Source: Micromonospora inaquosa
Lineage (GTDB): Bacteria; Actinomycetota; Actinomycetes; Mycobacteriales; Micromonosporaceae
Assembly: GCF_003857055.1 (NCBI RefSeq)
Contig: NZ_QGSZ01000393.1
Location: forward strand, 1 to 46,562
Direction of reading: 5' to 3'
DNA: 46,562 bases
In this document: positions 7,615 to 15,250 of the stretch, one piece after another
How the letters are laid out: each line of letters starts with the position of its first letter
Position numbering within the stretch: position 1 is the first letter of the stretch
The notes under the pieces: model-generated
What the model saw: only the letters and a program-made list of their open reading frames with translations
Database searches by the model: none
What the model was told of the DNA's origin: nothing
Made by a program: the position numbers and the translations under genes

Positions 7615-8259
7615 TCAGCCGTTGGTGGACGCCCCTGGTCCAGTCGTGGCGTACCGGGCGGCGATGGTACGGACGGCCTCGTCGACCACCTGAGCGACGC
7701 GTTCGGCACTCACCTCCCAGCCCGGCACCAGGAGTGCCGGCCAGAAGACGTAGTTGGAGATCATGCCCAGGAACTGGGTGGCTGCGAGGTCCACGTCCTC
7801 GACCCGCACCGTTCCCGCCTCGTGTTCAGCCAGGAGGTAGCTGCGAACGGACTCGAAGTAGGGCATCTTCCCGTGCGAGAACTGCGCATGGGCCAGCTCC
7901 GGGAACCGCGGCAGCTCGGCGATGACGATCCTGAACAGGTCGATCATCTGGGCACGGCCTAGCAGCTCGGCGTAACGGCGACCGATGATGCTGAGTCCGT
8001 CAACGACGTTGCCTGCTGGCGGAGGGTCCTCCTCGTCAGCGGTCGACCAGGACTCGGCCACGATGGCGTCGAACAGGGCAGCCTTGCTCGGAAACTGCTT
8101 GAACAAGGTCGCCCGCGAAACGCCCGAGCGCTCTGCGATCCGCGCCAGCGACGTCCGGTCGTAGCCCAACTCAAGAAACAGTGCGGTCGCGGCCGTCACG
8201 ATCAGCGCGCGCTTCTCCTGGGCGACGCGCTGGTGATACGTCGTCACGACCCCGCTCAT
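7615..8259 (-). CDS. TetR/AcrR family transcriptional regulator
   Basis: 214 residues. The N-terminal helix-turn-helix is ALFLELGYDRTSLARIAERSG followed by VSRATLFKQFPSKAALFDAIV, residues about 25-68. The rest is a helical ligand-binding domain with no ligand clue. It is divergent from the SDR gene, with two matching 24-bp inverted repeats (8273-8296, 8321-8344) in the 144-bp spacer. It is therefore very likely an autorepressor that also controls the SDR-DUF385 pair. It is cargo of the ISL3-bounded unit. The ATG at 8259 has only a weak ribosome site. Confidence 0.92.
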   Translation of the reverse strand: MSGVVTTYHQRVAQEKRALIVTAATALFLELGYDRTSLARIAERSGVSRATLFKQFPSKAALFDAIVAESWSTADEEDPPPAGNVVDGLSIIGRRYAELLGRAQMIDLFRIVIAELPRFPELAHAQFSHGKMPYFESVRSYLLAEHEAGTVRVEDVDLAATQFLGMISNYVFWPALLVPGWEVSAERVAQVVDEAVRTIAARYATTGPGASTNG

Positions 8260-8272
8260 GGCCCGAGCATAC

Positions 8273-8296
8273 GAGGTGAGTGGCTTGACTCGCCAT
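8273..8296. promoter_or_regulatory. probable TetR operator 2
   Basis: Imperfect 24-bp dyad with GGTGAGT and ACTCGCC arms. It matches the perfect operator at 8321 in 19 of 24 positions. It overlaps the -35 candidate TTGACT (8285-8290) of the SDR promoter and lies 13 bases upstream of the tetR start. Confidence 0.75.
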
Positions 8297-8313
8297 TGCC
8301 GCCGACCTAGTGT
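8285..8313 (+). promoter_or_regulatory. probable promoter of the SDR-DUF385 operon
   Basis: TTGACT at 8285-8290 and TAGTGT at 8308-8313 are separated by 17 bases, close to the housekeeping sigma consensus. Operator 2 covers the -35 box, and operator 1 covers the expected start of transcription near 8320. Both positions suit steric repression. Confidence 0.65.
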
Positions 8314-8320
8314 CAGGAGA

Positions 8321-8344
8321 ATGGTGAGTCGCTCGACTCACCAT
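8321..8344. promoter_or_regulatory. probable TetR operator 1 (perfect dyad)
   Basis: Perfect inverted repeat with 11-bp arms ATGGTGAGTCG and CGACTCACCAT around a 2-bp centre. Operator 2 lies 48 bases away centre to centre. The size and symmetry suit a TetR dimer site. Confidence 0.8.
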
Positions 8345-8403
8345 TGGCCGGCTGTTCATCACTGGCGATCCCGGTCATTCACCCCCTGCCGAAGGAACAT
8401 CTG

Positions 8404-9183
8404 ATGCCCCGCTTCGACAACCAGACCGTGCTCGTGACCGGTGGGACCGGTGGCCAGGGCTCGAACCACGTGCGCGCCTTTCACGTGGAGGGAGCGAACG
8501 TGGTGATCGGCGACATCGACACCGAACGCGGCGCCGCTCTCGCCGACGAGCTCGGGACCCGCGCTCACTTCACCCGCCTCGACGTCACCGACGAGAGCTC
8601 GTGGTCCGCCGCTGTGCTGGCCGCCGAGAGCGCCTTCGGCGCCCTGAACGTGCTCGTCAACAACGCGGGCGTGCAGAATCCGCCTGCAACGATCGACAAC
8701 ACGGAGCGGGCCACGTGGTCGCGCATCCTCGACATCAACCTCACAGGGACCTTCCTCGGCATCAAGGTCGCAGCCCCCGCTCTGCGCCGCGCAGCAGGGG
8801 GAGTCATCGTCAACATCGCCTCGACGATGGGCCTGGGCGGCACGGCGAACTACGCGCCGTACGTCGCCAGCAAGTGGGCCGTGCGAGGCCTCACCCGAAC
8901 GGCAGCACTCGAGCTCGGCCGCGACCACATCCGGGTGAACACCATCCACCCCGGCGTGATATCGACCCCCTTCATCCACGAACCAGCAGCCGGCGCCACC
9001 GCGGCAATCGCCGACTTCTACTCACCCGAGCCGTTCGCGATCCCCCGGCTCGGGGAGCCGGCCGACGTCAGCCGGCTTCTCCTGTTCCTCACGTCATCAG
9101 ACGCGTCGTTCATCACGGGGTCGGAGTACGTCATCGACGGTGGACTCCTCCTCGGGCCCGCCCTTCAGACCGAGACCGCATGA
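8404..9183 (+). CDS. short-chain dehydrogenase/reductase (SDR)
   Basis: 259-residue classical SDR. The cofactor loop is TGGTGGQG at about 12-19, NNAG near 86, a catalytic Ser in IASTMG near 140, and Tyr153-x3-Lys157 in YVASK. The Asp in IGDIDTERG after the second strand favours NAD(H) over NADP(H). The C-terminus GSEYVIDGG is typical of the FabG/steroid-dehydrogenase branch. The ATG at 8404 has GAAGGAA upstream. Its stop overlaps the DUF385 start as ATGA, so both form one operon behind the TetR-controlled promoter. The substrate is unknown; a TetR-inducible detoxification or xenobiotic step is an inference. Confidence 0.92.
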   Translation: MPRFDNQTVLVTGGTGGQGSNHVRAFHVEGANVVIGDIDTERGAALADELGTRAHFTRLDVTDESSWSAAVLAAESAFGALNVLVNNAGVQNPPATIDNTERATWSRILDINLTGTFLGIKVAAPALRRAAGGVIVNIASTMGLGGTANYAPYVASKWAVRGLTRTAALELGRDHIRVNTIHPGVISTPFIHEPAAGATAAIADFYSPEPFAIPRLGEPADVSRLLLFLTSSDASFITGSEYVIDGGLLLGPALQTETA

Positions 9184-9656
9184 GCAGTCCAGACACGACC
9201 GGATGGAACGACTCCGCACGTGACGCGTCTTTGTCGCACCTGCCCGATCACATCCGGCGAGCCATCGAGATCACACCCGCCGCAGGCACCAGCGAACGGA
9301 TCATCGACATCACGACGCTGGGGCGCCGCACCGGCCGGCCACGCCGCATCGAGATCTTCTTCTACCGAGCTGCGGGCACCACCTACCTGTGTAGCGGCGC
9401 CGGCGGTGCCGCGACCGACTGGCATGCGAACCTTCTCGCCAATCCCAACTTCACCTTCCACCTCAAGAACGGGATCCACGCAGATCTGCCTGCACGGGCC
9501 ACGCCTGTCACCGACCCAGCTGAACGTCAGGCCGTGCTGGCGGAGATCGTCGCGGATCTCAATCAGCCCCACGACCCCGGCACCATCCGGCCGACTCGGC
9601 TCGAAGACTGGGCTGACAGTCGGCTGATGCGCATCAGCTTCCGCCATCGGCCGTGA
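9180..9656 (+). CDS. DUF385 / F420-type nitroreductase-family protein
   Basis: 158 residues with the split beta-barrel pattern of deazaflavin (F420)-dependent nitroreductases: ITTLGRRTGRPRRIEIFFYR, then YLCSGAGGAATDWHANLLANPNF. These proteins reduce quinones or nitro compounds with F420H2, and some members use other flavins. ATG 9180 overlaps the SDR stop (ATGA), so the two enzymes are made together. The pair suggests two consecutive redox steps on one inducing compound; this is inferred. It is the last cargo gene before IS debris. Confidence 0.85.
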   Translation: MSSPDTTGWNDSARDASLSHLPDHIRRAIEITPAAGTSERIIDITTLGRRTGRPRRIEIFFYRAAGTTYLCSGAGGAATDWHANLLANPNFTFHLKNGIHADLPARATPVTDPAERQAVLAEIVADLNQPHDPGTIRPTRLEDWADSRLMRISFRHRP

Positions 9657-9690
9657 TCGCGGATCCCTCGACAGATGACCTACTCCCAGG

Positions 9691-9709
9691 GACCGGGGTG
9701 TAGTCGCGG
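9691..9709 (-). repeat. fragment of an ISL3 right end, inverted
   Basis: GACCGGGGTGTAGTCGCGG is the reverse complement of the right-end sequence near 11125-11144 (CCACGACTACACCCCGGTC) with one mismatch. It corresponds to the last codons of a transposase gene on the minus strand and is probably a leftover from an earlier insertion. Confidence 0.65.
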
Positions 9710-9790
9710 CTAGAGCAGCTCTTCGCCAGATGAGGGTGTAGCTGGCGCGGCGGTCCAGGTGGATGTCGAGGTTTCCAGAGGGAAAGGCTC

Positions 9791-9815
9791 CTACACGCTC
9801 ATCCTGAAAGAACCG
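9791..9815 (-). repeat. additional inverted ISL3-end-like sequence
   Basis: CTACACGCTCAT...GAACCG is an inverted relative of the end at 9717-9741 (GTTCTT...ATGAGCGTGTAG on the minus strand). The two bracket a 99-bp segment that looks like a MITE-sized element. Confidence 0.5.
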
Positions 9816-11149
9816 CCACGCGCCCGACGCTACCGTCGGCGACCGCTCGCACGCGTTCGCCCACCCCGATCTAACGACCTTCTGCAGACTCGACGAGCAC
9901 GGCCTCGTCGTCACCGGCCAACGCCTCGAGCCCGACCGCGCGGTCCTCGCGTGCCGGGTCCTCGAACCCGACCAATGGTGCCGCCGCTGCGGCTGCGAAG
10001 GGACCCCCCGGGACACGGTCACCAGGCAACTTACCCACGAGCCGCTCGGCCGGCGGCCCACGACGCTGCTGGTCACGATCCGCCGCTACCGATGCGGTGG
10101 CTGCGGGCATGTCTGGCGCCAAGACACCTCCCAGGTGGCCGAGCCCCGGTCAAAGTTGTCACGGCGCGGGCTGCGGTGGGCACTCGAAGGGATTGTGGTC
10201 GGACACCTCACCGTCGCCCGGGTCGCCGAAGGTCTCGGCGTCGCGTGGAACACCGCCAACGACGCAGTCCTCGCCGAGGGCAAGCGGGTCCTGATCGACG
10301 ACCCGGCACGGTTCGGCGGCCTCCGGGTCGTCGGCGTCGATGAGCACGTCTGGCGCCACACCAGCCGTGGTGACAAGTACGTCACGGTCATCATCGACCT
10401 CACCCCGATCCGCGACAAGACAGGCCCAGCACGGCTCCTCGACATGGTCGAGGGCCGCTCCAAGCAAGTGTTCAAGACCTGGCTCGTCGCCCGCACCGAC
10501 GCCTGGCGTGACGCGGTCGAGGTCGTCGCAATGGACGGGTTCAGCGGCTTCAAGACCGCCACCACCGAAGAGCTCCCTGACGCGGTCGCGGTGATGGATC
10601 CCTTCCACGTGGTCCGCTTGGCCGGCGACGCGCTCGACCGGTGCCGACGCAGGGGTCCAGCAAGCCATCCACGGTCACCGCGGCATGAAGGGCGACCCGC
10701 TCTACTCGGCGCGGCCGACCCTGTGCACCGGCGCCGACCTCCTCACCGACAAGCAGCGCAGCCGTCTGCGGGCGCTGTTCGCGGTCGATGACCATGTGCA
10801 GGTCGAGGCGACCTGGGGGATCTACCAGCGGATGATCGCGACCTACCGAGAGCCCGACCGAGCTCGTGGCCGCGTGTTGATGACCGCGCTGATCGACTCG
10901 GTCAGCGCCGGCGTCCCGGCCGGGCTGAGCGAGGTCATCACGCTGGGCCGGACGTTGAAGAAGCGTGCCGACGACGTGCTGGCCTACTTCGACCGGCCCG
11001 ACACATCCAACGGCCCGACCGAGGCGATCAACGGACGGCTCGAACACCTCCGCGGCTCCGCGCTCGGATTCCGCAACATCACCAACTACATCGCCAGGTC
11101 CCTGCTCGAGACCGGCGGCTTCAGGCCACGACTACACCCCGGTCTGTGA
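9808..11149 (+). pseudogene. ISL3-family transposase, frameshifted and lacking a normal start
   Basis: Translation gives an ISL3 transposase. The N-terminal zinc finger is WCRRCGCEGT and YRCGGCGHVW, followed by a helix-turn-helix (LTVARVAEGLGVAWNT). The DDE catalytic residues sit in VVGVDEHVW, VVAMDGFSGF and GPTEAINGRLEHLRG. Two defects are visible. No ATG, GTG or TTG lies in frame between the stop at 9805-9807 and the zinc finger; the first in-frame GTG is 10135. An extra base in the G-run at 10652-10655 shifts the frame after CRRR, and the rest continues from 10656 to the stop at 11147-11149, which lies inside the right inverted repeat. Confidence 0.88.
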
Positions 11150-11155
11150 AGAGCC
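11132..11155 (-). repeat. right ISL3-type inverted repeat
   Basis: CTACACCCCGG then TCTGTGAAGAGCC; the inner bases include the transposase stop codon. It is shared as right end by the inner IS and the outer unit. Confidence 0.85.
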
Positions 11156-11163
11156 GGTTTCGC
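11156..11163. repeat. right 8-bp target-site duplication GGTTTCGC
   Basis: Identical to 7309-7316. Joining the two flanks through a single copy restores an uninterrupted intergenic sequence between the methyltransferase gene and the convergent hypothetical gene. Confidence 0.85.
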
Positions 11164-11214
11164 GGCGTCAGTCCTCGCGTGCATTGGTGTGGATCAGAAA
11201 CATCAAGAGCGGAT

Positions 11215-11583
11215 TTAGTGTTCGTGACCGGCAGCGGGCCGGACGTGTTCCCACTGCGGGTCGTAGCAAATAAGGCCGTGGTCGGCGGCCATGTGCGCTG
11301 CTGCGGCTGACACCTCCTCGGCCCGGTTGAACGGAATCGTGAAGTAGACCATGGGGCCGGACGCCTCATCGATAAGCCCGTTAGACAGGGGGAAGAGTTG
11401 GGCATCGTGGCCGTAGAGGTCGGGCCATCGTGTCGCCACGGCATCGACGTAGGCGCAGATTCGAGGCGTGGGCGACTGTTCCTCGTTCTCGAAGTACTGC
11501 TCGTACAGGGCGTCGTAAGCCGCACCGGCCGCTTCGTCGTCAGCGGGCATGTCGCCTTCCCACACCGCCAGGTCGTAACTCAT
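11215..11583 (-). CDS. conserved actinobacterial hypothetical protein
   Basis: 122-residue acidic soluble protein starting MSYDLAVWEGDMPADDEAAG. It continues with TPRICAYVDAVATRWPDL, GPMVYFTIPFNRAEEVSA and a closing HGLICYDPQWEHVRP. I recognise the pattern as a recurring actinomycete hypothetical family without assigned function; the small acidic single-domain form resembles immunity-type proteins, but no toxin neighbour is present. An in-frame upstream extension to 11733 has no support. The ribosome site of ATG 11583 is weak. Confidence 0.75.
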   Translation of the reverse strand: MSYDLAVWEGDMPADDEAAGAAYDALYEQYFENEEQSPTPRICAYVDAVATRWPDLYGHDAQLFPLSNGLIDEASGPMVYFTIPFNRAEEVSAAAAHMAADHGLICYDPQWEHVRPAAGHEH

Positions 11584-11719
11584 GCGGGGGAGTTTGCCAG
11601 TGCCGCCGGATCTCCTCCTCCGCCAGTCCGCAGACCGTCCCTGTCCGACAGAGGCTGGCCGCCAACCTGTCCCGGGACCGGCACCAGGCACGGCGGCGTG
11701 ATCGACCTTGGGAAACGGC

Positions 11720-11746
11720 GAAGCCCAGGCCAATGACCTGGGCTTC
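11720..11746 (-). terminator. hairpin terminator downstream of tRNA-Thr
   Basis: Perfect 10-bp stem GAAGCCCAGG / CCTGGGCTTC with a 7-base loop. It lies seven bases past the 3' end of the tRNA on the minus strand and is followed there by GTTTCCC. Confidence 0.75.
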
Positions 11747-11753
11747 CGTACCG

Positions 11754-11827
11754 AGCCGCCTGACGGAATCGAACCGTCGACCTACGCATTACGAGTGCGT
11801 CGCTCTAGCCGACTGAGCTAAGGCGGC
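11754..11827 (-). tRNA. tRNA-Thr (anticodon CGT)
   Basis: Minus-strand cloverleaf. Acceptor GCCGCCT pairs with AGGCGGC; the D-arm is TAGCTCAGTCGGCTAGAGC. The anticodon stem ACGCA/TGCGT holds loop CTCGTAA, giving anticodon CGT for ACG codons. The T-arm is GACGG-TTCGATT-CCGTC. The 3' CCA is not encoded. The terminator hairpin follows closely. Confidence 0.95.
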
Positions 11828-11959
11828 AACGATCAGCAAGTGTACGGCACCCCGACGGCAACCGACCGAACGGGATACCCCCGCCGCACCGGCCACCACC
11901 AACCGGACATCGGCCGCTATCTGGACGTTTACCGGACAGCGGATGATCGGTCGCGGCGC

Positions 11960-11965
11960 TACGCT
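11960..11965 (+). promoter_or_regulatory. -10 element TACGCT of a probable leaderless promoter
   Basis: TACGCT lies seven bases before the GTG at 11973. That spacing would start transcription at or next to the start codon, consistent with the absence of a good ribosome site. Confidence 0.5.
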
Positions 11966-11972
11966 GCGGCGG

Positions 11973-13889
11973 GTGAGCGACGAACGCGACGAATCCCCCC
12001 GCCCGGAGCGTCCTGACCGCCCGCCGGCCGGTGAACGTGCCGCCCACCGGCCGCGCAGCACCGACCCGCTGGAGTTGGGCTTCACACCGCGCAAGCCCGT
12101 GCCGTGGCTGGCGCCGTTCCTGCTGATCAGCACCGGCATCCGGACGTTGCTGGCGGTGCTCTTCGGGGCGTACCTCGACAAGCGCGAGTTGCAGAACGCG
12201 TTCGGCGATGGCGTCTTCCGCCAGGTCGGGCCGGACGGCGGGCTGTGGCTCGACTACGTGGCCGACCTGGGTGACGGCTTCAACGCCACCTACTCGGTGG
12301 CGTACCTGCTGGCGCAGTCCGAGCTGACCGTCGACGGGCACCGCCTGCCCCGGGCGCACACCCTGGTGATGGGCGGGGACCAGGTGTACCCGTCGGCGGC
12401 CTACGCCGCGTACGAGGATCGGTGCAAGGGCCCCTACCAGGCCGCGCTGCCGGTGGCGCCGGCCGAGAAGCCCACGCTCTTCGCGGTGCCGGGCAACCAC
12501 GACTGGTACGACGGTCTCACCGCTTTCCTGCGGTTGTTCGTCCGTTCCCGGGACCGCAACTTCGCGGGCTGGGGCACCGGGCAGTCCCGGTCGTACTTCG
12601 CTGTGGAGTTGCCGGCCGGCTGGTGGCTGCTCGGCGTGGACGACCAGTCCGGCTCGTACCTCGACGACCCGCAGCTTGCCTACTTCGACGAGGTGGCCCG
12701 GCGGCTCGGCCCGGAGTCCAAGGTGATCATCGCCGCGCCGGCGCCGACCTGGGTCAAGGCCGCCGACAACCCCACGGCGTACGACTCGATCGACTACTTC
12801 ATCCGCACGATCGTCGACCCGACCGGGGCGCGGGTGCGGCTGCTGCTCTCCGGCGATCTGCATCACTACGCCCGCTATTCCGGGGCGGACCGGCAGCTGA
12901 TCACGTGTGGTGGGGGCGGCGCGTACCTCTACCCCACGCACAAGCTGCCGGAGCGCATCGAGGTGCCACCGCGGGACACGCCGACCCGCAAGGCCAGCTC
13001 CGCCCAGCCGTACGACCTGGTGGCCCGTTACCCGGACGCCGCGCGGTCCCGTCGCTACGGCTGGGGCATCTTCCCCCGGTTGCCGTTCCGCAATCCCGGC
13101 TTCACCACGTTGCTCGGCACCCTGCACACCCTGCTGATGCTGGCCATGGCGGGTGCGACAGCGAACTGGGCCGACAGCACCGACCAGCGGCTGTTCACCG
13201 TCCCGCTGGTGGTGATGGTGCTGGTGACCGTGCTGGCGGCGGCAATGTTCGCCAAGCCGCCGAGCGCGAGCGGCAAGCGCCACGCGCGGCACTGGATCCT
13301 CGGCGTCGGCCACGGCGTGGCGCACGTGGCCCTGGCGGCGGCCGGCACCTGGGTCTGGTTGGCGCTGCCGTTCTACGACTGGCCGTGGCCGCTGCCGGCA
13401 GTCGCCGCGGCGGTGCTCTACGGCCCGGTGATCGGTCTGGTGGCAAGCCAACTGGTGGCGGCGTACCTGCTGGTGGCGGGCTCGTTCGGAGTGAACGTCA
13501 ACGAACTCTTCGCCGGCCAGGGCATTGAGGACTCCAAGTCGTTCCTGCGGCTGCGCATCGACCCGGACGGCACGCTGACGCTGCCGCGAGTGTCGTCCGC
13601 CCGCCCGGAGAACAGCCGCGTCGTCGCCCCGGACGAGGTTGCCGTGGGCATGGGCAGTGTCCGGTTCGGCACCTGGCGACAGGGCGCCGATCACGGCCTG
13701 GTCCTGTTCAACGCCCCTCCGGCGGAGTCCGACGAGCGTGGCGTGGCCGTTGCCCGGCAGGGCAGCGCGGTGGTGGTCGTCGAGCGGGACCGCACCCGGC
13801 AGAGCGACCTGCGACGCCTGGTGGAGCGGCTGCGCGCCGCCGGGGTCACCCCGCTGGGCTTCGTGCTCACCCGAAACGGCCGGGCCTGA
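11973..13889 (+). CDS. membrane-anchored metallophosphoesterase
   Basis: 638 residues. The calcineurin-like core shows MGGDQVYPS, PGNHDWYDG and SGDLHHYARYS, which are metal-binding motifs; VADLGDGFNATYS takes the place of the usual first D-x-H motif. One hydrophobic segment precedes the domain (WLAPFLLISTGIRTLLAVLF). Four or more follow between about residues 375 and 510, then a soluble C-terminal domain. The substrate is unknown. It lies two bases upstream of the polymerase gene, so it may trim phosphate or nucleotide groups in the same glycan pathway; this is inferred from position. GTG 11973 is chosen over GTG/ATG 11943 for the leaderless -10. Confidence 0.82.
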   Translation: MSDERDESPRPERPDRPPAGERAAHRPRSTDPLELGFTPRKPVPWLAPFLLISTGIRTLLAVLFGAYLDKRELQNAFGDGVFRQVGPDGGLWLDYVADLGDGFNATYSVAYLLAQSELTVDGHRLPRAHTLVMGGDQVYPSAAYAAYEDRCKGPYQAALPVAPAEKPTLFAVPGNHDWYDGLTAFLRLFVRSRDRNFAGWGTGQSRSYFAVELPAGWWLLGVDDQSGSYLDDPQLAYFDEVARRLGPESKVIIAAPAPTWVKAADNPTAYDSIDYFIRTIVDPTGARVRLLLSGDLHHYARYSGADRQLITCGGGGAYLYPTHKLPERIEVPPRDTPTRKASSAQPYDLVARYPDAARSRRYGWGIFPRLPFRNPGFTTLLGTLHTLLMLAMAGATANWADSTDQRLFTVPLVVMVLVTVLAAAMFAKPPSASGKRHARHWILGVGHGVAHVALAAAGTWVWLALPFYDWPWPLPAVAAAVLYGPVIGLVASQLVAAYLLVAGSFGVNVNELFAGQGIEDSKSFLRLRIDPDGTLTLPRVSSARPENSRVVAPDEVAVGMGSVRFGTWRQGADHGLVLFNAPPAESDERGVAVARQGSAVVVVERDRTRQSDLRRLVERLRAAGVTPLGFVLTRNGRA

Positions 13890-13891
13890 GT

Positions 13892-15250
13892 GTGTCGCTG
13901 ACCCGCGCCCCGGCGACCGAACCACCGCCCGGAGGCGCTCCGGAGGAGGCCGCGCCCGTGCCGTCGGCCGCGCCACCGCAACTGCCGCTCTGGCCGCTGT
14001 CGATGATGTTCGGCCTGGTGCCACTCTGGTGGCTGCTCGGTGCGTTCTACCTCGGCTGGCCGCTGCTGGGCGCGCTGCTGCTGGCGTTGCTGCTCACCAG
14101 GGGGCGCGTGCCGCTGCCGCCAGCGGCCGGCATCTGGCTGTTCTTCCTCGCCATCGTGGTGGTCAGCGCCACCCAGCTGTCGTCGCCCGCCTCGCTGCTC
14201 ACGTTCGCCCTGCGCCTGGCCTTCTACCTGACCGCGCTCGTGGTCGGCGTCTACGTCTACGCCGCCGCCCGGGAACGCGCCAACCTGGTGGCGGTGCTCA
14301 CCCCGCTCTGCGCGTTCTGGTTCGGGCTGGTGGCGCTGGGCTGGCTCGGGGTGCTGGTGCCCCGGCTGGCCATGACGACCCCGATGGAGGTGCTGCTGCC
14401 CGGCGGGGTGGCCGGCACCCCGTTCATCCAGGACATGGTGCACCTCACCACCGCGGAATACAGCGCCCGTTCACTCAACCCGATCTACCGGCCGGCCGCG
14501 CCGTTCGCGTACACCAACAACTACGGCAGCGCGTACGCCATGACCCTGCCCTGCGTGGTGGCCTTCACGATGCTGCGTCGGCAGGGACTGCTGCGCTGGG
14601 CGCTGCTGGTGTCGCTGCCGCTGTCGCTGGCACCGGCGTTCCTTACGCTCAACCGGGCGATGTTCCTCAGCCTCGGCGCCGGGCTGGCGGTGCTCGGGGT
14701 GCGGGCCAGCCTGCGCGGCAACGTCCGGGTGGCGGCGTCGATCGTCGGGGTGGTGGTGATCGGCGGATTGGCCACCTTGTTCATCCCCATCACCGAGCTG
14801 ATCGGCAGACGGGTCGACTCCAGCGACACCAACACCGACCGGCTCTCGCTCTACACCGAGGTGATCCGCCGGGTGCAGGAGTCACCGTGGTTGGGCTACG
14901 GCGCTCCGGTGAACGTCGACACCGTGTCGGCGGCGGCGCCGATCGGCACCCAGGGGCAGTTGTGGATGGTGCTGTTCAGCCACGGCGTACCCGCGCTCAT
15001 CTGTTTCCTGGCGTGGTTCGTCGCCGCCGCGGTGATCTGCGCGCGGGCGTCCTCGGCGGCCGGGCAGTGGCTGGCGGTGGTGCCGGTGGTCTGCCTCGTG
15101 CAGATCCCGTTCTACGGCATGGCCAACCAGAACCTGGCCGTCGCGTTCTTCGCGGTCGCCTTCGCGATGGCGCTGACCGAACGTGAACGGCTGATCCGGT
15201 TGGCCGGGTTGTCGCCCACCGCCGCGCGCTCCGCGACGGTGCCCGCATGA
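13892..15250 (+). CDS. O-antigen ligase / Wzy-like polysaccharide polymerase
   Basis: 452-residue polytopic membrane protein with about ten to twelve hydrophobic helices after a Pro-rich 30-residue N-terminus. The large extracytoplasmic loop (about residues 160-210) is followed by the Wzy_C-type region DSSDTNTDRLSLY and RVQESPWLGYGAPVNVD, typical of O-antigen ligases and polymerases. Its role would be to join lipid-linked repeat units or attach glycan chains outside the membrane. GTG 13892 follows the phosphoesterase stop by two bases, and its own stop overlaps the flippase ATG. Confidence 0.85.
   Translation: MSLTRAPATEPPPGGAPEEAAPVPSAAPPQLPLWPLSMMFGLVPLWWLLGAFYLGWPLLGALLLALLLTRGRVPLPPAAGIWLFFLAIVVVSATQLSSPASLLTFALRLAFYLTALVVGVYVYAAARERANLVAVLTPLCAFWFGLVALGWLGVLVPRLAMTTPMEVLLPGGVAGTPFIQDMVHLTTAEYSARSLNPIYRPAAPFAYTNNYGSAYAMTLPCVVAFTMLRRQGLLRWALLVSLPLSLAPAFLTLNRAMFLSLGAGLAVLGVRASLRGNVRVAASIVGVVVIGGLATLFIPITELIGRRVDSSDTNTDRLSLYTEVIRRVQESPWLGYGAPVNVDTVSAAAPIGTQGQLWMVLFSHGVPALICFLAWFVAAAVICARASSAAGQWLAVVPVVCLVQIPFYGMANQNLAVAFFAVAFAMALTERERLIRLAGLSPTAARSATVPA

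Larger units (their letters stand above)
7317..11155. mobile_element. ISL3-bounded composite unit carrying TetR-SDR-DUF385 cargo
   Basis: A 3,839-bp segment begins with GGCTCTTCACAGA...GGGTGTAG (7317-7340) and ends with the inverted match CTACACCC...TCTGTGAAGAGCC (11132-11155). The two ends differ at only three central positions. Perfect 8-bp direct repeats flank it, so the whole block, cargo included, appears to have entered in one event. Inside are tetR, an SDR gene, a DUF385 gene and a decayed ISL3 transposase with its own left-end copy at 9717. Because the only transposase is broken, the unit can move only if another copy supplies the enzyme. Confidence 0.8.
9717..11155 (+). mobile_element. 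degenerate ISL3-family insertion sequence
   Basis: 1,439-bp IS, a normal ISL3 length. Its left end AGCTCTTC...CAGATGAGGGTGTAG (9717-9741) pairs with the right end at 11132-11155. No 8-bp duplication links 9709-9716 with 11156-11163; the right duplication matches instead the outer left end at 7309. So this IS is internal to the larger unit. A further inverted end-like sequence lies at 9791-9815. Confidence 0.8.

Noticed and set aside
10640..10700. Programmed frameshift in the ISL3 transposase
   Set aside because: ISL3 enzymes are normally made from one frame, and the gene also lacks a start codon, so decay is the simpler reading; kept as a testable alternative.
11754..11827. tRNA-Thr as attachment site of the nearby mobile DNA
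   Set aside because: The inserted unit ends at 11163 with an ISL3-type 8-bp duplication. No duplicated tRNA 3' end and no integrase gene were seen.
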